This document shows, one piece after another, positions 41,925-51,398 of a stretch of 60,898 nt of DNA; position 1 is the stretch's first letter; every line of letters begins with the position of its first letter. A model generated the notes under the pieces. That model was not told the DNA's origin. It was given only the letters and a program-made list of their open reading frames with translations, and did no database searches. The stretch is from the NCBI GenBank assembly GCA_964368625.1, contig CAYJBH010000018.1, positions 1 through 60,898 of the forward strand, written 5' to 3'. The stretch comes from CAYJBH01 sp964368625. Lineage in GTDB: Bacteria; Bacillota; Clostridia; Oscillospirales; Ruminococcaceae. A program made the translations under genes and the position numbers.

Positions 41925-43577
41925 ATGAAGATAAGAATTTTTAGATACATGTTTTTTAGCTGTGCCTTAACGGCCCTGCTTGTTAGCATCCTGATCAGCT
42001 ATATTATGTATCATGGCTATACCCAGAATATGAACCTGAATGTAAGGCAAACTGCGATCGACTATCAAAAAATACTTGATGCATCAGAGGACGACAATAC
42101 GGTTTCTTTACAGAATGCACCAAGTGCAACCTTTAGAATTACCTTAATCTCTGCCGAGGGTGAAATTCTTTTCGATAATCGTTCGGAAACGACAGAAAAC
42201 CATAGCGACAGACCGGAGGTTATACAGGCACTGAGTACAGGTGTAGGCAGTGCAACAAGATATTCTGATACAATCCAGCAACAAACTTATTACTACGCAC
42301 TTGAGATAGACAGCGGAAATGTGCTACGAGTGTCATTAACAAGCGATACGGTTTTCAGAATGTTTTTAAATAGCATTCCTTATGTGTTAATCTGCTTTAT
42401 AGTGGTGCTTTTTGCCAGCTTCCTTCTTGCGAAAAGGATAACCGGAAGGTTTGTTAAACCAATTAACTCCATAAACATTGAAAGCCCAACAGAGAATAAT
42501 ACATATATTGAGCTATCACCGTTATTGCTTCGCATTGAAAAGCAGAACAACCAACTTAAATCGCAAACCAAGGATATGCAGAATATGCGAGATGAACTAA
42601 GCGGAATAATGGCACATATGGAGGAAGGGCTGATTGTTCTTAACAAACAGGGCGTAATAATAAGTATTAATCGCGCCGCACTTGCTTTGCTGGGCAGGGA
42701 TGCAGAAGATTGCATAGGTAAAATTATTTTAGAGGTACATCGAGGGGAATATTTTGAAAAGATAAATGAATTAGTTGAAAAAGCGGTAAATGGAAACATT
42801 GAAATTGAAGAGAATAATAAGATATACCATGTTTCAATTTCAACTATAGAATCCGGAGGTAGCATTATTATGTTTGTGGACAGCACCCAACAACATTATG
42901 CTGAGAGGATGAGAAGGGAATTTTCAGCAAATGTTTCCCATGAGCTTAAAACACCCCTTCAAACAATTTCAGGCTACGCAGAGCTGCTGAAAAACAATAT
43001 GGTTCAGGAAGAAGATAAATCACGCTTTATAGAAAAAATATACGACGAAAGTATTAGAATGGGATTTCTCATTCAGGATATTATTAAGCTTTCTCAGCTC
43101 GACGAGGATGCAAAAGGTATGAGCAAAGAAGACGTTGACCTAACAGAGCTTTCCAAAACTGTTATTGAGCAGTTGACTCAAAAGGCAGAAAAAAAGCAGG
43201 TTGAAATACAACTTGAAGCACAAAAAACTATTTCGGTAAAAGCTATTTCAACCGTAATAAAGGAGTGCATTTTTAACATCTTAGATAATGCAATTGAGTA
43301 CAATAAAGAAAATGGGTCTGTAACTATTATTCTCGAAGAGACAGACGGAGTAATCTCAATAAAGGTAACTGATACAGGAATAGGTATACCATTAGATGAA
43401 CAGTCGAGGGTGTTTGAACGTTTCTATAGGGTGGAAAAAAGTCGTTGCAGAAGTAACGGCGGAACCGGTCTTGGTTTAAGTATTGTAAAACATGCTGTTG
43501 CGGTTCACTCGGGAGAAATAGAGCTTACAAGTAGCGAGGGAAAGGGAACCACCGTTATCATAAAAATTCCACAATAA
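41925..43577 (+). CDS. phoR: PhoR-type sensor histidine kinase
   Basis: 550 residues. Helix 1 at 7-27, an external sensing segment, helix 2 at about 140-165, a short linker, a PAS domain (about 220-320, IMAHMEEGLIVLNKQGVII) and the dimerisation helix with phospho-acceptor H339 in NVSHELKTPLQTISG. The ATPase domain follows (NILDNAIEYN, VTDTGIGIP, GTGLGLSIVKHAV). It is paired with the response regulator upstream, with a 34-base gap. It is the last gene of the phosphate module, followed by a terminator. Confidence 0.94.
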   Translation: MKIRIFRYMFFSCALTALLVSILISYIMYHGYTQNMNLNVRQTAIDYQKILDASEDDNTVSLQNAPSATFRITLISAEGEILFDNRSETTENHSDRPEVIQALSTGVGSATRYSDTIQQQTYYYALEIDSGNVLRVSLTSDTVFRMFLNSIPYVLICFIVVLFASFLLAKRITGRFVKPINSINIESPTENNTYIELSPLLLRIEKQNNQLKSQTKDMQNMRDELSGIMAHMEEGLIVLNKQGVIISINRAALALLGRDAEDCIGKIILEVHRGEYFEKINELVEKAVNGNIEIEENNKIYHVSISTIESGGSIIMFVDSTQQHYAERMRREFSANVSHELKTPLQTISGYAELLKNNMVQEEDKSRFIEKIYDESIRMGFLIQDIIKLSQLDEDAKGMSKEDVDLTELSKTVIEQLTQKAEKKQVEIQLEAQKTISVKAISTVIKECIFNILDNAIEYNKENGSVTIILEETDGVISIKVTDTGIGIPLDEQSRVFERFYRVEKSRCRSNGGTGLGLSIVKHAVAVHSGEIELTSSEGKGTTVIIKIPQ

Positions 43578-43613
43578 AGATATTATAAGTTGTTATTAAC
43601 AATTCATAATATT

Positions 43614-43646
43614 AAAGAAGCTGTCACAAATGTGATAGCTTCTTTT
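43614..43646 (+). terminator. Terminator of the pst-pho operon
   Basis: AGAAGCTGTCACA pairs with TGTGATAGCTTCT (one mismatch near the middle) around AA, followed by a T-run. It is also placed to stop the convergent methyltransferase gene. Confidence 0.8.
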
Positions 43647-43652
43647 TGAGTG

Positions 43653-44228
43653 TTATGCAAATTTTCTGCGGAAAATAATAATAAACGAGTCGTTTGGTTC
43701 AAATTCTGAATAATAAATCAGTTGCTCTAACTCCAACTCTTTCGGAATAAGTTCCTTTAATGTTTTTTCATCATAATAAATAAATCTTAATTGTCCATCA
43801 AATTCAAATTCTTCTCGATACTCACCAGCCCATAAAGTAGCAAAAATTATACCTTCTTCATAAAGGTGAGCGCACTGGCTTTTCAGTGATTTCACAAAAT
43901 CTTCTTTTGATAAATGCTGTAGAACTTTATTTGAATAAATACAATCAAAACTACGATTGATATTTATATCAACTGCATCTAAAACCTTTACTTCTACGTT
44001 ACTTTTATTCTTAAAGTCATCTACAAAAAAATGTGAGCTATCACTTCCAATAACATCATAGGTGCCAGATAGTGAAATTAAATCTACACCGGTTCCCATT
44101 CCAAGTTCTAAAAGGCTTCTACCTGCAGGAAGGATTTTATTTATTTCGCTTATCACAAAACTATTATCACACTCAGCCATCATTGCAGTATATAAATCAA
44201 CATTTTTTCTATTTTTAAAATATTCCAT
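43653..44228 (-). CDS. Class I SAM-dependent methyltransferase
   Basis: 191 residues. SAM-binding motif I is SLLELGMGTGVDL at about residues 39-51, then YDVIGSDSS and FDCIYSNKVLQHLSKEDF (motif IV region), and it ends after a beta hairpin (SFIIIFRRKFA). It resembles small Methyltransf_25/11 enzymes. Substrate unknown. It is convergent with the pst-pho operon and separated from AIM24 upstream by 278 bases. Confidence 0.85.
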   Translation of the reverse strand: MEYFKNRKNVDLYTAMMAECDNSFVISEINKILPAGRSLLELGMGTGVDLISLSGTYDVIGSDSSHFFVDDFKNKSNVEVKVLDAVDININRSFDCIYSNKVLQHLSKEDFVKSLKSQCAHLYEEGIIFATLWAGEYREEFEFDGQLRFIYYDEKTLKELIPKELELEQLIYYSEFEPNDSFIIIFRRKFA

Positions 44229-44506
44229 ATAGTACCTTTTTGTAATCTATTATGCAAAATAATGCTGCTTATAAGATATATATATGACCCATTACTCAAA
44301 TCAAAGATTTGAAACAGATGCCCCAGATCCTTGAAAAGCCGGGGCTTTTCATAGCAAACCTCGATATAGTTCAATAAATTATATTAACATACCGGTAAGA
44401 AGAATGGTGATTACTCCTTTTAGATAATAACGAAGGCTACTGCCCTCGCAAAAGGCGGAAGAATGTATAAACCCTAATCGCTACACCGAAATAGTGATAG
44501 CTCTTT

Positions 44507-45268
44507 CTATTTTATTACCGGTGCTAATAAAACCCGTCCTGTTCCCCTGTAAACATTAACAAGGCCTTCACCCGATGCTGCCGATCCTATTAGTGATTTA
44601 CCGCTACGTTCAACGGTGAAATCAAGGCAGCCGCTCCAGGCAATGGCCATGTTGCCGTCCACCTTTAAAACATCGTTTTCAAGGGTTATTTCAACAAGCT
44701 CCTCTTTAGGACAAGCAGATTCCAGGCAAACAATACCGTTGCCGGTTAGTCCGAGGTTAAAAAGGCCTTCTTTTCCCAGTGCCGCTGAGCTAAGGTTAGA
44801 TCGCATCACCGCTTTGTGGGTAACGGAAGATTCACAGGCTAAAAATAAACCGTCATCCAAAACTACAGATCCGTTCCATTCGCTGAGATTTAAAAGTATA
44901 ATGTGTTTATAGGTGGGTTCTAACACTAAGGTTCCGTTGCCGGTGTATTCCGGTTTAATGGCAGATTCACCGGTAACGCTTCCCCTTATTGCCTTGCCGA
45001 GAAGATCGCCTACACCCTTAACACCAGTAGTGGCGTTAACGTTGCCAACTGTCCACTGCATTGCCCCTGCCTGAACAGTTACGTTAGATTTACTAACATC
45101 ACAGACAACCTGCCGCCTACGCACGTTCATCTTGCTGCTGTAATATGCGATCATTGCATCAACCTGGGTAACACTGAGGTCTCGTTGGTATTCAACGACC
45201 CAAAATGCTCCGAGCTGGTCGATTGTTTTTACATCATCATTATCAAAAAAATTGGATATACTAAACAT
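44507..45268 (-). CDS. AIM24 family protein
   Basis: 253 residues, beta-rich with many short hydrophobic strands and no signal peptide. The repeated blocks GAMQWTVGNVNATTGVKGVG and FLACESSVTHKAVMRSNL, with GLTGNGIVCLESACP further on, are typical of the AIM24/TIGR00266-like family, whose biochemical role in bacteria is not settled. It is monocistronic, with a ribosome site GAAAGGAAGAG. The 278 bases behind it contain a G/C-rich hairpin (near 44320-44350) but no clear gene. Confidence 0.85.
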   Translation of the reverse strand: MFSISNFFDNDDVKTIDQLGAFWVVEYQRDLSVTQVDAMIAYYSSKMNVRRRQVVCDVSKSNVTVQAGAMQWTVGNVNATTGVKGVGDLLGKAIRGSVTGESAIKPEYTGNGTLVLEPTYKHIILLNLSEWNGSVVLDDGLFLACESSVTHKAVMRSNLSSAALGKEGLFNLGLTGNGIVCLESACPKEELVEITLENDVLKVDGNMAIAWSGCLDFTVERSGKSLIGSAASGEGLVNVYRGTGRVLLAPVIK

Positions 45269-45366
45269 AACTCTTCCTTTCTTAGTTGTACTTATACAGA
45301 TATTACACTATTATATGTTTTTCTACTCAATGGGGTTTCACAATCAGTTAGGCTAATAAATCTGTT

Positions 45367-46155
45367 CTATGTTTTTTTCAGCTTAACTATATTACAGTTG
45401 TGTAAAATGCTAAAAGATGCAGGGATGGTTTTCGTAAATTCAATATGTTCTTTTTCCCAATCGGCAATCTCGGAATCGGATAAAGATGAAGCGCCGATAC
45501 CCCTACATGCCTTTATTCTGCCGTGCCAACTCTCACGGGTGAAATTAACATTAACATCGAAATCTATGTTTTCCTCAACCATGAACAAATTCTTTGCCCA
45601 TTCGGTGGTGATATTTTTGTCTCTTGTAAAATTTGCTCCCTGCCAATTTGGGTTATACTTTAAAACAAGCTCTTCACTTGACCTAGCAATATCGTCTTCA
45701 AAAGGTAACCACTCCATGCTCATTACCACAAAATAACCGTTTTTTTTTAATACTCGATGTATATTGGGAATAGCAACATTGGTATCAAAATACCAAAAAC
45801 ACTGGCAGGCGGTAACAACATCAAATGATTCTTCAATAAAATTAATGTTTTCTGCTGAGCTAACAACATACTTTATGTCCATGTTTTTTTCTTCAGATAG
45901 TTTTATTGCATAATTGATCTGGTTTTGAGAAATATCCGCGCCCAGAAATTTCGCACCGTGTTTATATAGGTTTCGAGGCAAAACTCCTGTTCCGGTTCCG
46001 AGATCCAGAACACTTTGTCCTTTAACACATAGCCCAAGAGAGATTATTTTATTGTAAAACTCATCCGGATATATGTCTCTAAACCTTGCGTAATCTCCGG
46101 AGGTTTTACCCCAATCAAACGGGCTGCCGTTATCAATATAATCCAGTTTAATCAT
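45367..46155 (-). CDS. Class I SAM-dependent methyltransferase (UbiE/BioC-like)
   Basis: 262 residues. SAM motif I is SVLDLGTGTGVLPRNL, motif II FLGADISQNQI, then SAENINFIEESFDVVTACQC, a typical Methyltransf_11 catalytic core. The C-terminal half (FTRESWHGRIKACRGIGASS) resembles the lid of trans-aconitate or ubiquinone-type enzymes. A GTG start at 46167 is in frame, but ATG 46155 has GGAG at the right distance and is preferred. Substrate unknown. The tex gene lies just upstream on the same strand. Confidence 0.85.
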   Translation of the reverse strand: MIKLDYIDNGSPFDWGKTSGDYARFRDIYPDEFYNKIISLGLCVKGQSVLDLGTGTGVLPRNLYKHGAKFLGADISQNQINYAIKLSEEKNMDIKYVVSSAENINFIEESFDVVTACQCFWYFDTNVAIPNIHRVLKKNGYFVVMSMEWLPFEDDIARSSEELVLKYNPNWQGANFTRDKNITTEWAKNLFMVEENIDFDVNVNFTRESWHGRIKACRGIGASSLSDSEIADWEKEHIEFTKTIPASFSILHNCNIVKLKKT

Positions 46156-46178
46156 TTTGTGCTCCACTCAAGAGGGGG

Positions 46179-48338
46179 TTAGTCGGGCTTTTTCATGGTA
46201 AGGGATATGCGTCCCTTCTTTTTGTCTATCTCCATTACCCAAACGGTTACAATATCACCGACAGATAGCTCCTCGCTAGGATGCTTTAAAAAACGATTTG
46301 TTATACGGCTGATGTGAACAAGGCCATCCTGATGTACGCCAATATCTATAAAAGCGCCAAAGTCGACCACGTTTCTTACCGTTCCGGTAAGTTCCATACC
46401 GGGCAGCAAATCCTCCATGTCTAATACGTCGCTGCGAAGCATTGGTGGTGGCAGGGTATCCCGAATATCTCTGCCGGGACGTAGCAGCTCATCAAGTATA
46501 TCAAGTAAGGTGGGCTTACCTATATTAAGTTGTCTTGCAAGCTCATCATGACCAATGCTTTTTGCTTTTGTAGTAAGATCGGTGATGGCCGAGGTTCCGA
46601 TATCTTCTACCTTGTAGCCGCAAAATGTTAAAAGTTCTTCGGCAGCTGAATAGCTTTCGGGATGTACTGCAGTTTTATCAAGTGGATTGTTTCCATCGTT
46701 TAGCCTTAAAAAGCCGGCACATTGTTGATATGCTTTCGGGCCGAGCTTTGGAACCTTTAACAGCTCTTTTCGGTTTTTAAAAGCTCCCTTTTCTTCACGC
46801 AGCTTTACTATGTTTTTTGCCGTAACTGCCCCAAGCCCGGCAACACGCTCTAGCAAGGGTGCAGATGCGGTGTTAAGCTCAACGCCTACGGTGTTAACAC
46901 AGTCCTCAACAACGCCGTTAAGCGCACCGGCAAGGCGTTGTGGTGGCATATCATGCTGATACTGACCAACACCAACGGCTTTTGGGTCTATCTTAACAAG
47001 CTCGGCAAGGGGATCCTGCAACCTACGAGCAATAGAGACGGCACTTCTTAGATTAACGTCAAATTGCGGAAACTCTTCTGCCGCAAGCTCGGATGCAGAA
47101 TACACACTTGCACCTGCCTCGTTAACAACGGTATACTCTGCGTTTATATTTTCAAGAGAAAGCTGTTTTAAAACGTTTGCTGCAAAGAGCTCGGTTTCAC
47201 GTCCTGCAGTACCGTTTCCTATGGCTAAGACCTTAACAGAATGCTTTTTAATTAAATCTTTTACGGTTCTCTGAGCCGCTGCTACCTTTCCGAACTGCTC
47301 AACGGGATAGATTACAGCGGTATCCAATACTAAGCCAATTTCATCTACCACAGCAACTTTACATCCCATGCGATACCCAGGGTCTAATCCCATTGCAACC
47401 CTACCTCTTACTGGTGGTTGCAACAACAGCTGTCGAAGATTTTGTCCAAATACCTTTATTGCACCCTCCGAGGCCATATCGGTTAAACCGCTTCTAAGTT
47501 CTCGCTCTAGTGAGGGGTGTATTAATCTGGTAAAGCTATCTTGAGCTGACAATTTAACCTGTTCAGAACAAAGACACTGCCCTTTTTTTACATATCTTTC
47601 TACAATAATTGCAGTGGCTTCCTGGTTGTCAACTTCAACATCTACCTTTAAAAAGCCCTCCTTCTCACCTCTATCAAGGGCTAAGATTCTGTGTCCAACC
47701 ATCTTATTGTACGGCTCAGAATATTGGTAATAGCTACTGTAAACGCTGTCCTCTTCTTTTGCAGCCCTGGAAACAACCTTTGCATTTCTTTGGTAGTAAA
47801 CACGCAAAGCGTTACGATTGTCAGCATCATCAGAAAAACTCTCAGCCATAATGTCTCTTGCCCCTGCAAGAGCAGATTCCAAGTCGGGAACCTCTTTTTC
47901 CTCATCAACATACTCTTTTGCAAGTAGGAAAGGGTCGTCCCCGGTGTTCTGTTCCAATATGCGTAGTGCGAGCGGCTCAAGTCCTCGAGCTTTTGCAATG
48001 CTTGCACGAGTCTTTCTCTTTTGCTTGTATGGTCTGTATATATCCTCAACAGCGGCAAGGGTAGTAGCCTTAAGCAAGGCTGCAGCAATATCATCTGTCA
48101 TTTTACCCTGATCGGTTATGGAGTTTTCAACCTCCACTTTTCTAGCCTGAAGATTGCGAAGATAGGTAAGGCGTTCGCTTAGCTTACGAAGAATCTGATC
48201 ATCCATCGAGCCTGTAACCTCTTTACGATATCTTGCTATAAAAGGAATTGTGTTTCCATCATCGATAAGAGAGACAGTGTCCTCAACAATCCCTGCACTT
48301 AAACCAAACTCCTTAGCCAGTAGCTGTATTATTTCCAT
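46179..48338 (-). CDS. tex: Tex family RNA-binding transcription accessory protein
   Basis: 719 residues with the full Tex order: helical N-terminal domain (GNTIPFIARYRKEVTGSMDD), YqgF/RuvX-like nuclease fold (about 325-450, AMGLDPGYRMGCKVAVVD), two helix-hairpin-helix segments (SAPLLERVAGLGAVTAKNIV) and a C-terminal S1 RNA-binding domain (about 640-712, GMELTGTVRNVVDFGAFIDI). It binds structured RNA and helps transcription or RNA turnover under stress. It is divergent from the thiamine pyrophosphokinase gene. Confidence 0.95.
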   Translation of the reverse strand: MEIIQLLAKEFGLSAGIVEDTVSLIDDGNTIPFIARYRKEVTGSMDDQILRKLSERLTYLRNLQARKVEVENSITDQGKMTDDIAAALLKATTLAAVEDIYRPYKQKRKTRASIAKARGLEPLALRILEQNTGDDPFLLAKEYVDEEKEVPDLESALAGARDIMAESFSDDADNRNALRVYYQRNAKVVSRAAKEEDSVYSSYYQYSEPYNKMVGHRILALDRGEKEGFLKVDVEVDNQEATAIIVERYVKKGQCLCSEQVKLSAQDSFTRLIHPSLERELRSGLTDMASEGAIKVFGQNLRQLLLQPPVRGRVAMGLDPGYRMGCKVAVVDEIGLVLDTAVIYPVEQFGKVAAAQRTVKDLIKKHSVKVLAIGNGTAGRETELFAANVLKQLSLENINAEYTVVNEAGASVYSASELAAEEFPQFDVNLRSAVSIARRLQDPLAELVKIDPKAVGVGQYQHDMPPQRLAGALNGVVEDCVNTVGVELNTASAPLLERVAGLGAVTAKNIVKLREEKGAFKNRKELLKVPKLGPKAYQQCAGFLRLNDGNNPLDKTAVHPESYSAAEELLTFCGYKVEDIGTSAITDLTTKAKSIGHDELARQLNIGKPTLLDILDELLRPGRDIRDTLPPPMLRSDVLDMEDLLPGMELTGTVRNVVDFGAFIDIGVHQDGLVHISRITNRFLKHPSEELSVGDIVTVWVMEIDKKKGRISLTMKKPD

Positions 48339-48423
48339 CTATGTACCTTTCAACTAATAGTTCCTCTTAGTGTAGTATATACTATCAGCAAACTAATTTC
48401 AACATAATTGAAATATAAATCGG

Positions 48424-48452
48424 TTGAATATTGTGATGTTTAATGTTATAAT
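48424..48452 (+). promoter_or_regulatory. Promoter of the thiamine pyrophosphokinase gene
   Basis: TTGAAT (48424-48429), 17-base spacer, TATAAT (48447-48452). The leader is too short (about 35 bases) for a TPP riboswitch. Confidence 0.7.
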
Positions 48453-48495
48453 TTTAGTAAGTTGTTTATAGATTTCTAAAAGGAAGTATTTCGCT

Positions 48496-49134
48496 GTGAA
48501 TGATTACGATAAAATATGCTATATTTTTGCTGCAGGACAATATGATGATGCGAAGATAGATATAATAAATCCCAATACTAGCCTTATTATTGCGGCCGAT
48601 GGTGGATACGAGTATCTAAAAAGCGTAAAAATTCTTCCAAGCCTTGTTGTAGGCGATTTTGATTCTCTTGGGTATATTCCAAAAGAGGTTAAAACTAAAC
48701 TTCACCCAAGTGAAAAGGATGAAACCGACCTAATGCTAGCGGTGAATGAGGGCTTTGCAGCCGGATATAAGCAATTTATTATATATGGTGCACTCGGTGG
48801 GAGGTTAGACCATACCATTGCTAATATTCAGCTACTCTCATTTATATCAGAGCAGGGCGGGCGAGCTGTACTTTGCAATAATGATATATCAATAGCATAC
48901 CTACTTAATGGAACAATGCATTTTTCTGCAGATTATAAAGGAGTAATATCCATCTTCTGTATAGGAAGAGATGCTGAGTGTGTAACAATTAGCGGCCTAA
49001 AATATGAGGTTAACGACATAACTGTTACTGCCGGCTACCCTTTAGGTATTAGCAACGAATTTATCGGTAAAGAGGCTGATATCTCGGTATTAAATGGCGG
49101 ATTAATAATAATCTACGAAAATCAAGATAAATAG
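48496..49134 (+). CDS. Thiamine diphosphokinase
   Basis: 212 residues. Transfers pyrophosphate from ATP to thiamine to make TPP. The TPK fold shows IIAADGGYEYL, LVVGDFDSLGY with the metal-binding Asp, SEKDETDLMLAV, YGALGGRLDHT and GYPLGISNEF. The start is GTG behind AAAGGAAG. It precedes an iron-type alcohol dehydrogenase by 27 bases, so both may be one transcript. Confidence 0.93.
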   Translation: MNDYDKICYIFAAGQYDDAKIDIINPNTSLIIAADGGYEYLKSVKILPSLVVGDFDSLGYIPKEVKTKLHPSEKDETDLMLAVNEGFAAGYKQFIIYGALGGRLDHTIANIQLLSFISEQGGRAVLCNNDISIAYLLNGTMHFSADYKGVISIFCIGRDAECVTISGLKYEVNDITVTAGYPLGISNEFIGKEADISVLNGGLIIIYENQDK

Positions 49135-49161
49135 TATATACGTTTTTGGAGAATAATAACC

Positions 49162-50289
49162 ATGAATTGTAAATTTTATATGCCAACAAAACTCTTTACA
49201 GGGGAAAATTGTGTTAATAAGCATTCTTTTGAGCTTATTAGTCTCGGAAAAAGCTGTATAATAGTAACCGGAAAGAGTTCTGCAAAGAGTTGTGGAGCAT
49301 TAGACGATTTACTCATGGTATTGAAAAAAAATAAAATACAATATGTAATATTCGATGAGGTTGAACAAAATCCAATGGTATCCAGCTGTTACAAGGCGGG
49401 AAGACTTGCTATACAGGCTAAGGCAGAATTTGTTGTGGGAATAGGCGGTGGATCACCACTTGATGCGGCAAAGGCAGTAGCAGTATATGCAAGCAACCCT
49501 GAACTTGCACAATATGGGCTGTTTGAAGGATGGGAAAATAAAGCATTGCCGATTGTTTTAATAGGAACAACCGCCGGAACAGGTAGCGAGGTTACACCTT
49601 ATTCAGTTTTAACTAGAGACGATAATGGCCAAAAGGGTTCGTTTACAGGGTTCGATTGCTACGCAACGGTAGCATACGGAGATCCAGAATACACCAAAAG
49701 TTTATCAGAACATTTTACAATAAGCACAGCACTTGATTCTATAAGCCATTGTATAGAGTCATATTTTGTAAAAACATCTGACATAATATCAGAAAATTTT
49801 GTAGTAGAAGGACTCAAACTAGGACTTGAAACATTAAACGAGATAAAGGACTTTAGCAACATTACAGTCTGGCAACGTGAAAAATTGTACATAGCCTCAA
49901 TTTACGGTGGCCTTGCTATAAATACAACCGGAACGGCACTATGCCACCTTTTAAGTTATCCATTAAGTGAGGAAAAAGGAATATCACACGGATTTGCCTG
50001 TTCGGTATTTCTTCCTGAATTTATTAAAATGGAGGCAAATAGCAACAAAGAAAAGGCTGAAAAGCTGTATCGAAGGTTAAATTTAACACAGCAGGAGCTT
50101 TGTGAAATAATTACCGGATACAACAAAAGGATTTCATCAGTTTTATATGATGAAAAGGAATTAGAGAGATGGGTTGGTAGATGGAGCGCTCATCATGGCA
50201 CAAAAAAAACAACCATCTCCTATAATTCAAACTTAATTAAGGAAATGGCTGTTAGATCAATTGAAATAATTAACGAAACTACCGTTTAG
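49162..50289 (+). CDS. Iron-containing alcohol dehydrogenase
   Basis: 375 residues of the group III (Fe-dependent) dehydrogenase family. NAD-binding block FVVGIGGGSPLDAAKAVAVY, TAGTGSEVTPYSVL, metal-ligand Asp/His in STALDSISHCIESYF, and HLLSYPLSEEKGISHG with further metal His. The final ligand is probably the HH in RWSAHHGTKK. The substrate (short aldehyde or alcohol) cannot be told. The gene overlaps the convergent PilZ gene by 11 bases at its 3' end. Confidence 0.93.
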   Translation: MNCKFYMPTKLFTGENCVNKHSFELISLGKSCIIVTGKSSAKSCGALDDLLMVLKKNKIQYVIFDEVEQNPMVSSCYKAGRLAIQAKAEFVVGIGGGSPLDAAKAVAVYASNPELAQYGLFEGWENKALPIVLIGTTAGTGSEVTPYSVLTRDDNGQKGSFTGFDCYATVAYGDPEYTKSLSEHFTISTALDSISHCIESYFVKTSDIISENFVVEGLKLGLETLNEIKDFSNITVWQREKLYIASIYGGLAINTTGTALCHLLSYPLSEEKGISHGFACSVFLPEFIKMEANSNKEKAEKLYRRLNLTQQELCEIITGYNKRISSVLYDEKELERWVGRWSAHHGTKKTTISYNSNLIKEMAVRSIEIINETTV

Positions 50290-50917
50290 ATTGCTGCATT
50301 TTAAATATATGACGAACTATTGATTCTTCAACGCTAGAGCTTAGATTCACCCACTTACAGCGATATCTATAATTCTTTTTAAATCCAGGTGGCATGGAAT
50401 CCTTTGAAACTACTTGAAAATTTAATAATAAAACATCACTATCTAATGGAAACCTTAGCTTTGCATTATGTGAAGGTGTTAACGAGACATCGGATAAAAA
50501 TGCTACACCACCGGCACTAACATCAACAAGGTCTACAGCCTCTACCGCAGATTTATTATTGTGGTCGAGATATAAAAGTTCACCGGAAACAATATGTGTA
50601 AGTCTAAAATGCGCTCTCCTGGATGAAATTTTAGCAACAGGATAATGTAATCTTAAATCGAGAACAGCAAAGCCTTCCTTTGAGTTTTTAAGGCCATAAT
50701 TATCGGCCTCCCACATATAGTCTTCTGAGCCCTCACGGATAAAAAGCTCGAACTCATCGGCTCCGGTAAGTCTTGGAGATATATCGTTGGCCCAAACCTT
50801 AACCCCGTGTTTGCCTGAAACCTCTTCAATTTTTGTTTTAAAGCTGATTCTTTCACCCGAACGGGAGTAAGAAAAAACCTCAGCCGAGGTACCAATTCGC
50901 ACTTCCTTGATATTCAT
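50279..50917 (-). CDS. PilZ-domain c-di-GMP-binding protein
   Basis: 212 residues. The N-terminal 100 residues form a beta-rich YcgR-N-like module. The PilZ domain (about 95-210) carries the binding motifs RRAHFR (RxxxR) and DVSAGGVAF (D/NxSxxG), and ends with the helix VEESIVRHIFKMQQ. It therefore probably senses cyclic di-GMP and adjusts motility, pili or secretion. ATG 50917 has GAGG at suitable spacing; a TTG at 50923 is in frame. No diguanylate cyclase or flagellar gene is nearby, but a pilus operon lies 14 kb upstream. Confidence 0.9.
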   Translation of the reverse strand: MNIKEVRIGTSAEVFSYSRSGERISFKTKIEEVSGKHGVKVWANDISPRLTGADEFELFIREGSEDYMWEADNYGLKNSKEGFAVLDLRLHYPVAKISSRRAHFRLTHIVSGELLYLDHNNKSAVEAVDLVDVSAGGVAFLSDVSLTPSHNAKLRFPLDSDVLLLNFQVVSKDSMPPGFKKNYRYRCKWVNLSSSVEESIVRHIFKMQQSKR

Positions 50918-51398
50918 GAACAAAACCTCACTTTTTTCTATGACAATAATAACATAAAATCAAAAAAAAATCAATAAAAAATATAAAATAGTAAAACACA
51001 CAAAACGACCAAAATGGTCAACAAAGACTTATACTACATATTGTATAAGTCTTTGTTAGTATATCAATAAAAGTACGAGTTGTAATCATAAAATAATTTA
51101 AATAATACTTGACGTACTATATGGTCAATGATAAAGGATTGATAGAAAAACCAACATTACTTTTGCAGAAATAATTTCGGACACCCAATAAAGTTACATG
51201 ACATGTTAAAGTTGGGTAATGATATTAACTTTTTGGGTATTCGAGTTACCTTTTTAATAACATCATGTATCAGTTAATTAATTGACCTATATGGTTAATT
51301 AAGTCTGATGTGTAATTTTTTGCAATTAACATCACTTTTTTTAGCTTCTATTATTAAGTGAAGGCATTAAGCCAGAAATTTTAGCTAAAAAGGACAAG
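50918..51398. other. Long AT-rich intergenic region
   Basis: No gene found. A 15-bp perfect stem (AACAAAGACTTATAC at 51020-51034 with its complement at 51043-51057) is the only strong structure. The two phrases CTATATGGTCAAT and CTATATGGTTAAT recur about 175 bases apart. No consensus promoter for the flanking genes is obvious. Confidence 0.5.
51020..51057. terminator. Perfect 15-bp hairpin, possible terminator
   Basis: AACAAAGACTTATAC / GTATAAGTCTTTGTT with an eight-base loop. There is no strong T-run on either side, so its role is open. It lies in the gap between the PilZ and YfhO genes, and it could stop the YfhO transcript on the minus strand. Confidence 0.4.

Noticed and set aside
44379..44506. 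Possible small protein after the AIM24 gene (minus-strand stretch ending YYLKGVITILLTGMLI)
   Set aside because: No start codon or ribosome site and a stop immediately upstream; more likely a chance open stretch or a trace of a lost gene.
48339..48495. TPP riboswitch before the thiamine pyrophosphokinase gene
   Set aside because: The leader is about 35 bases and no THI-box sequence is present.
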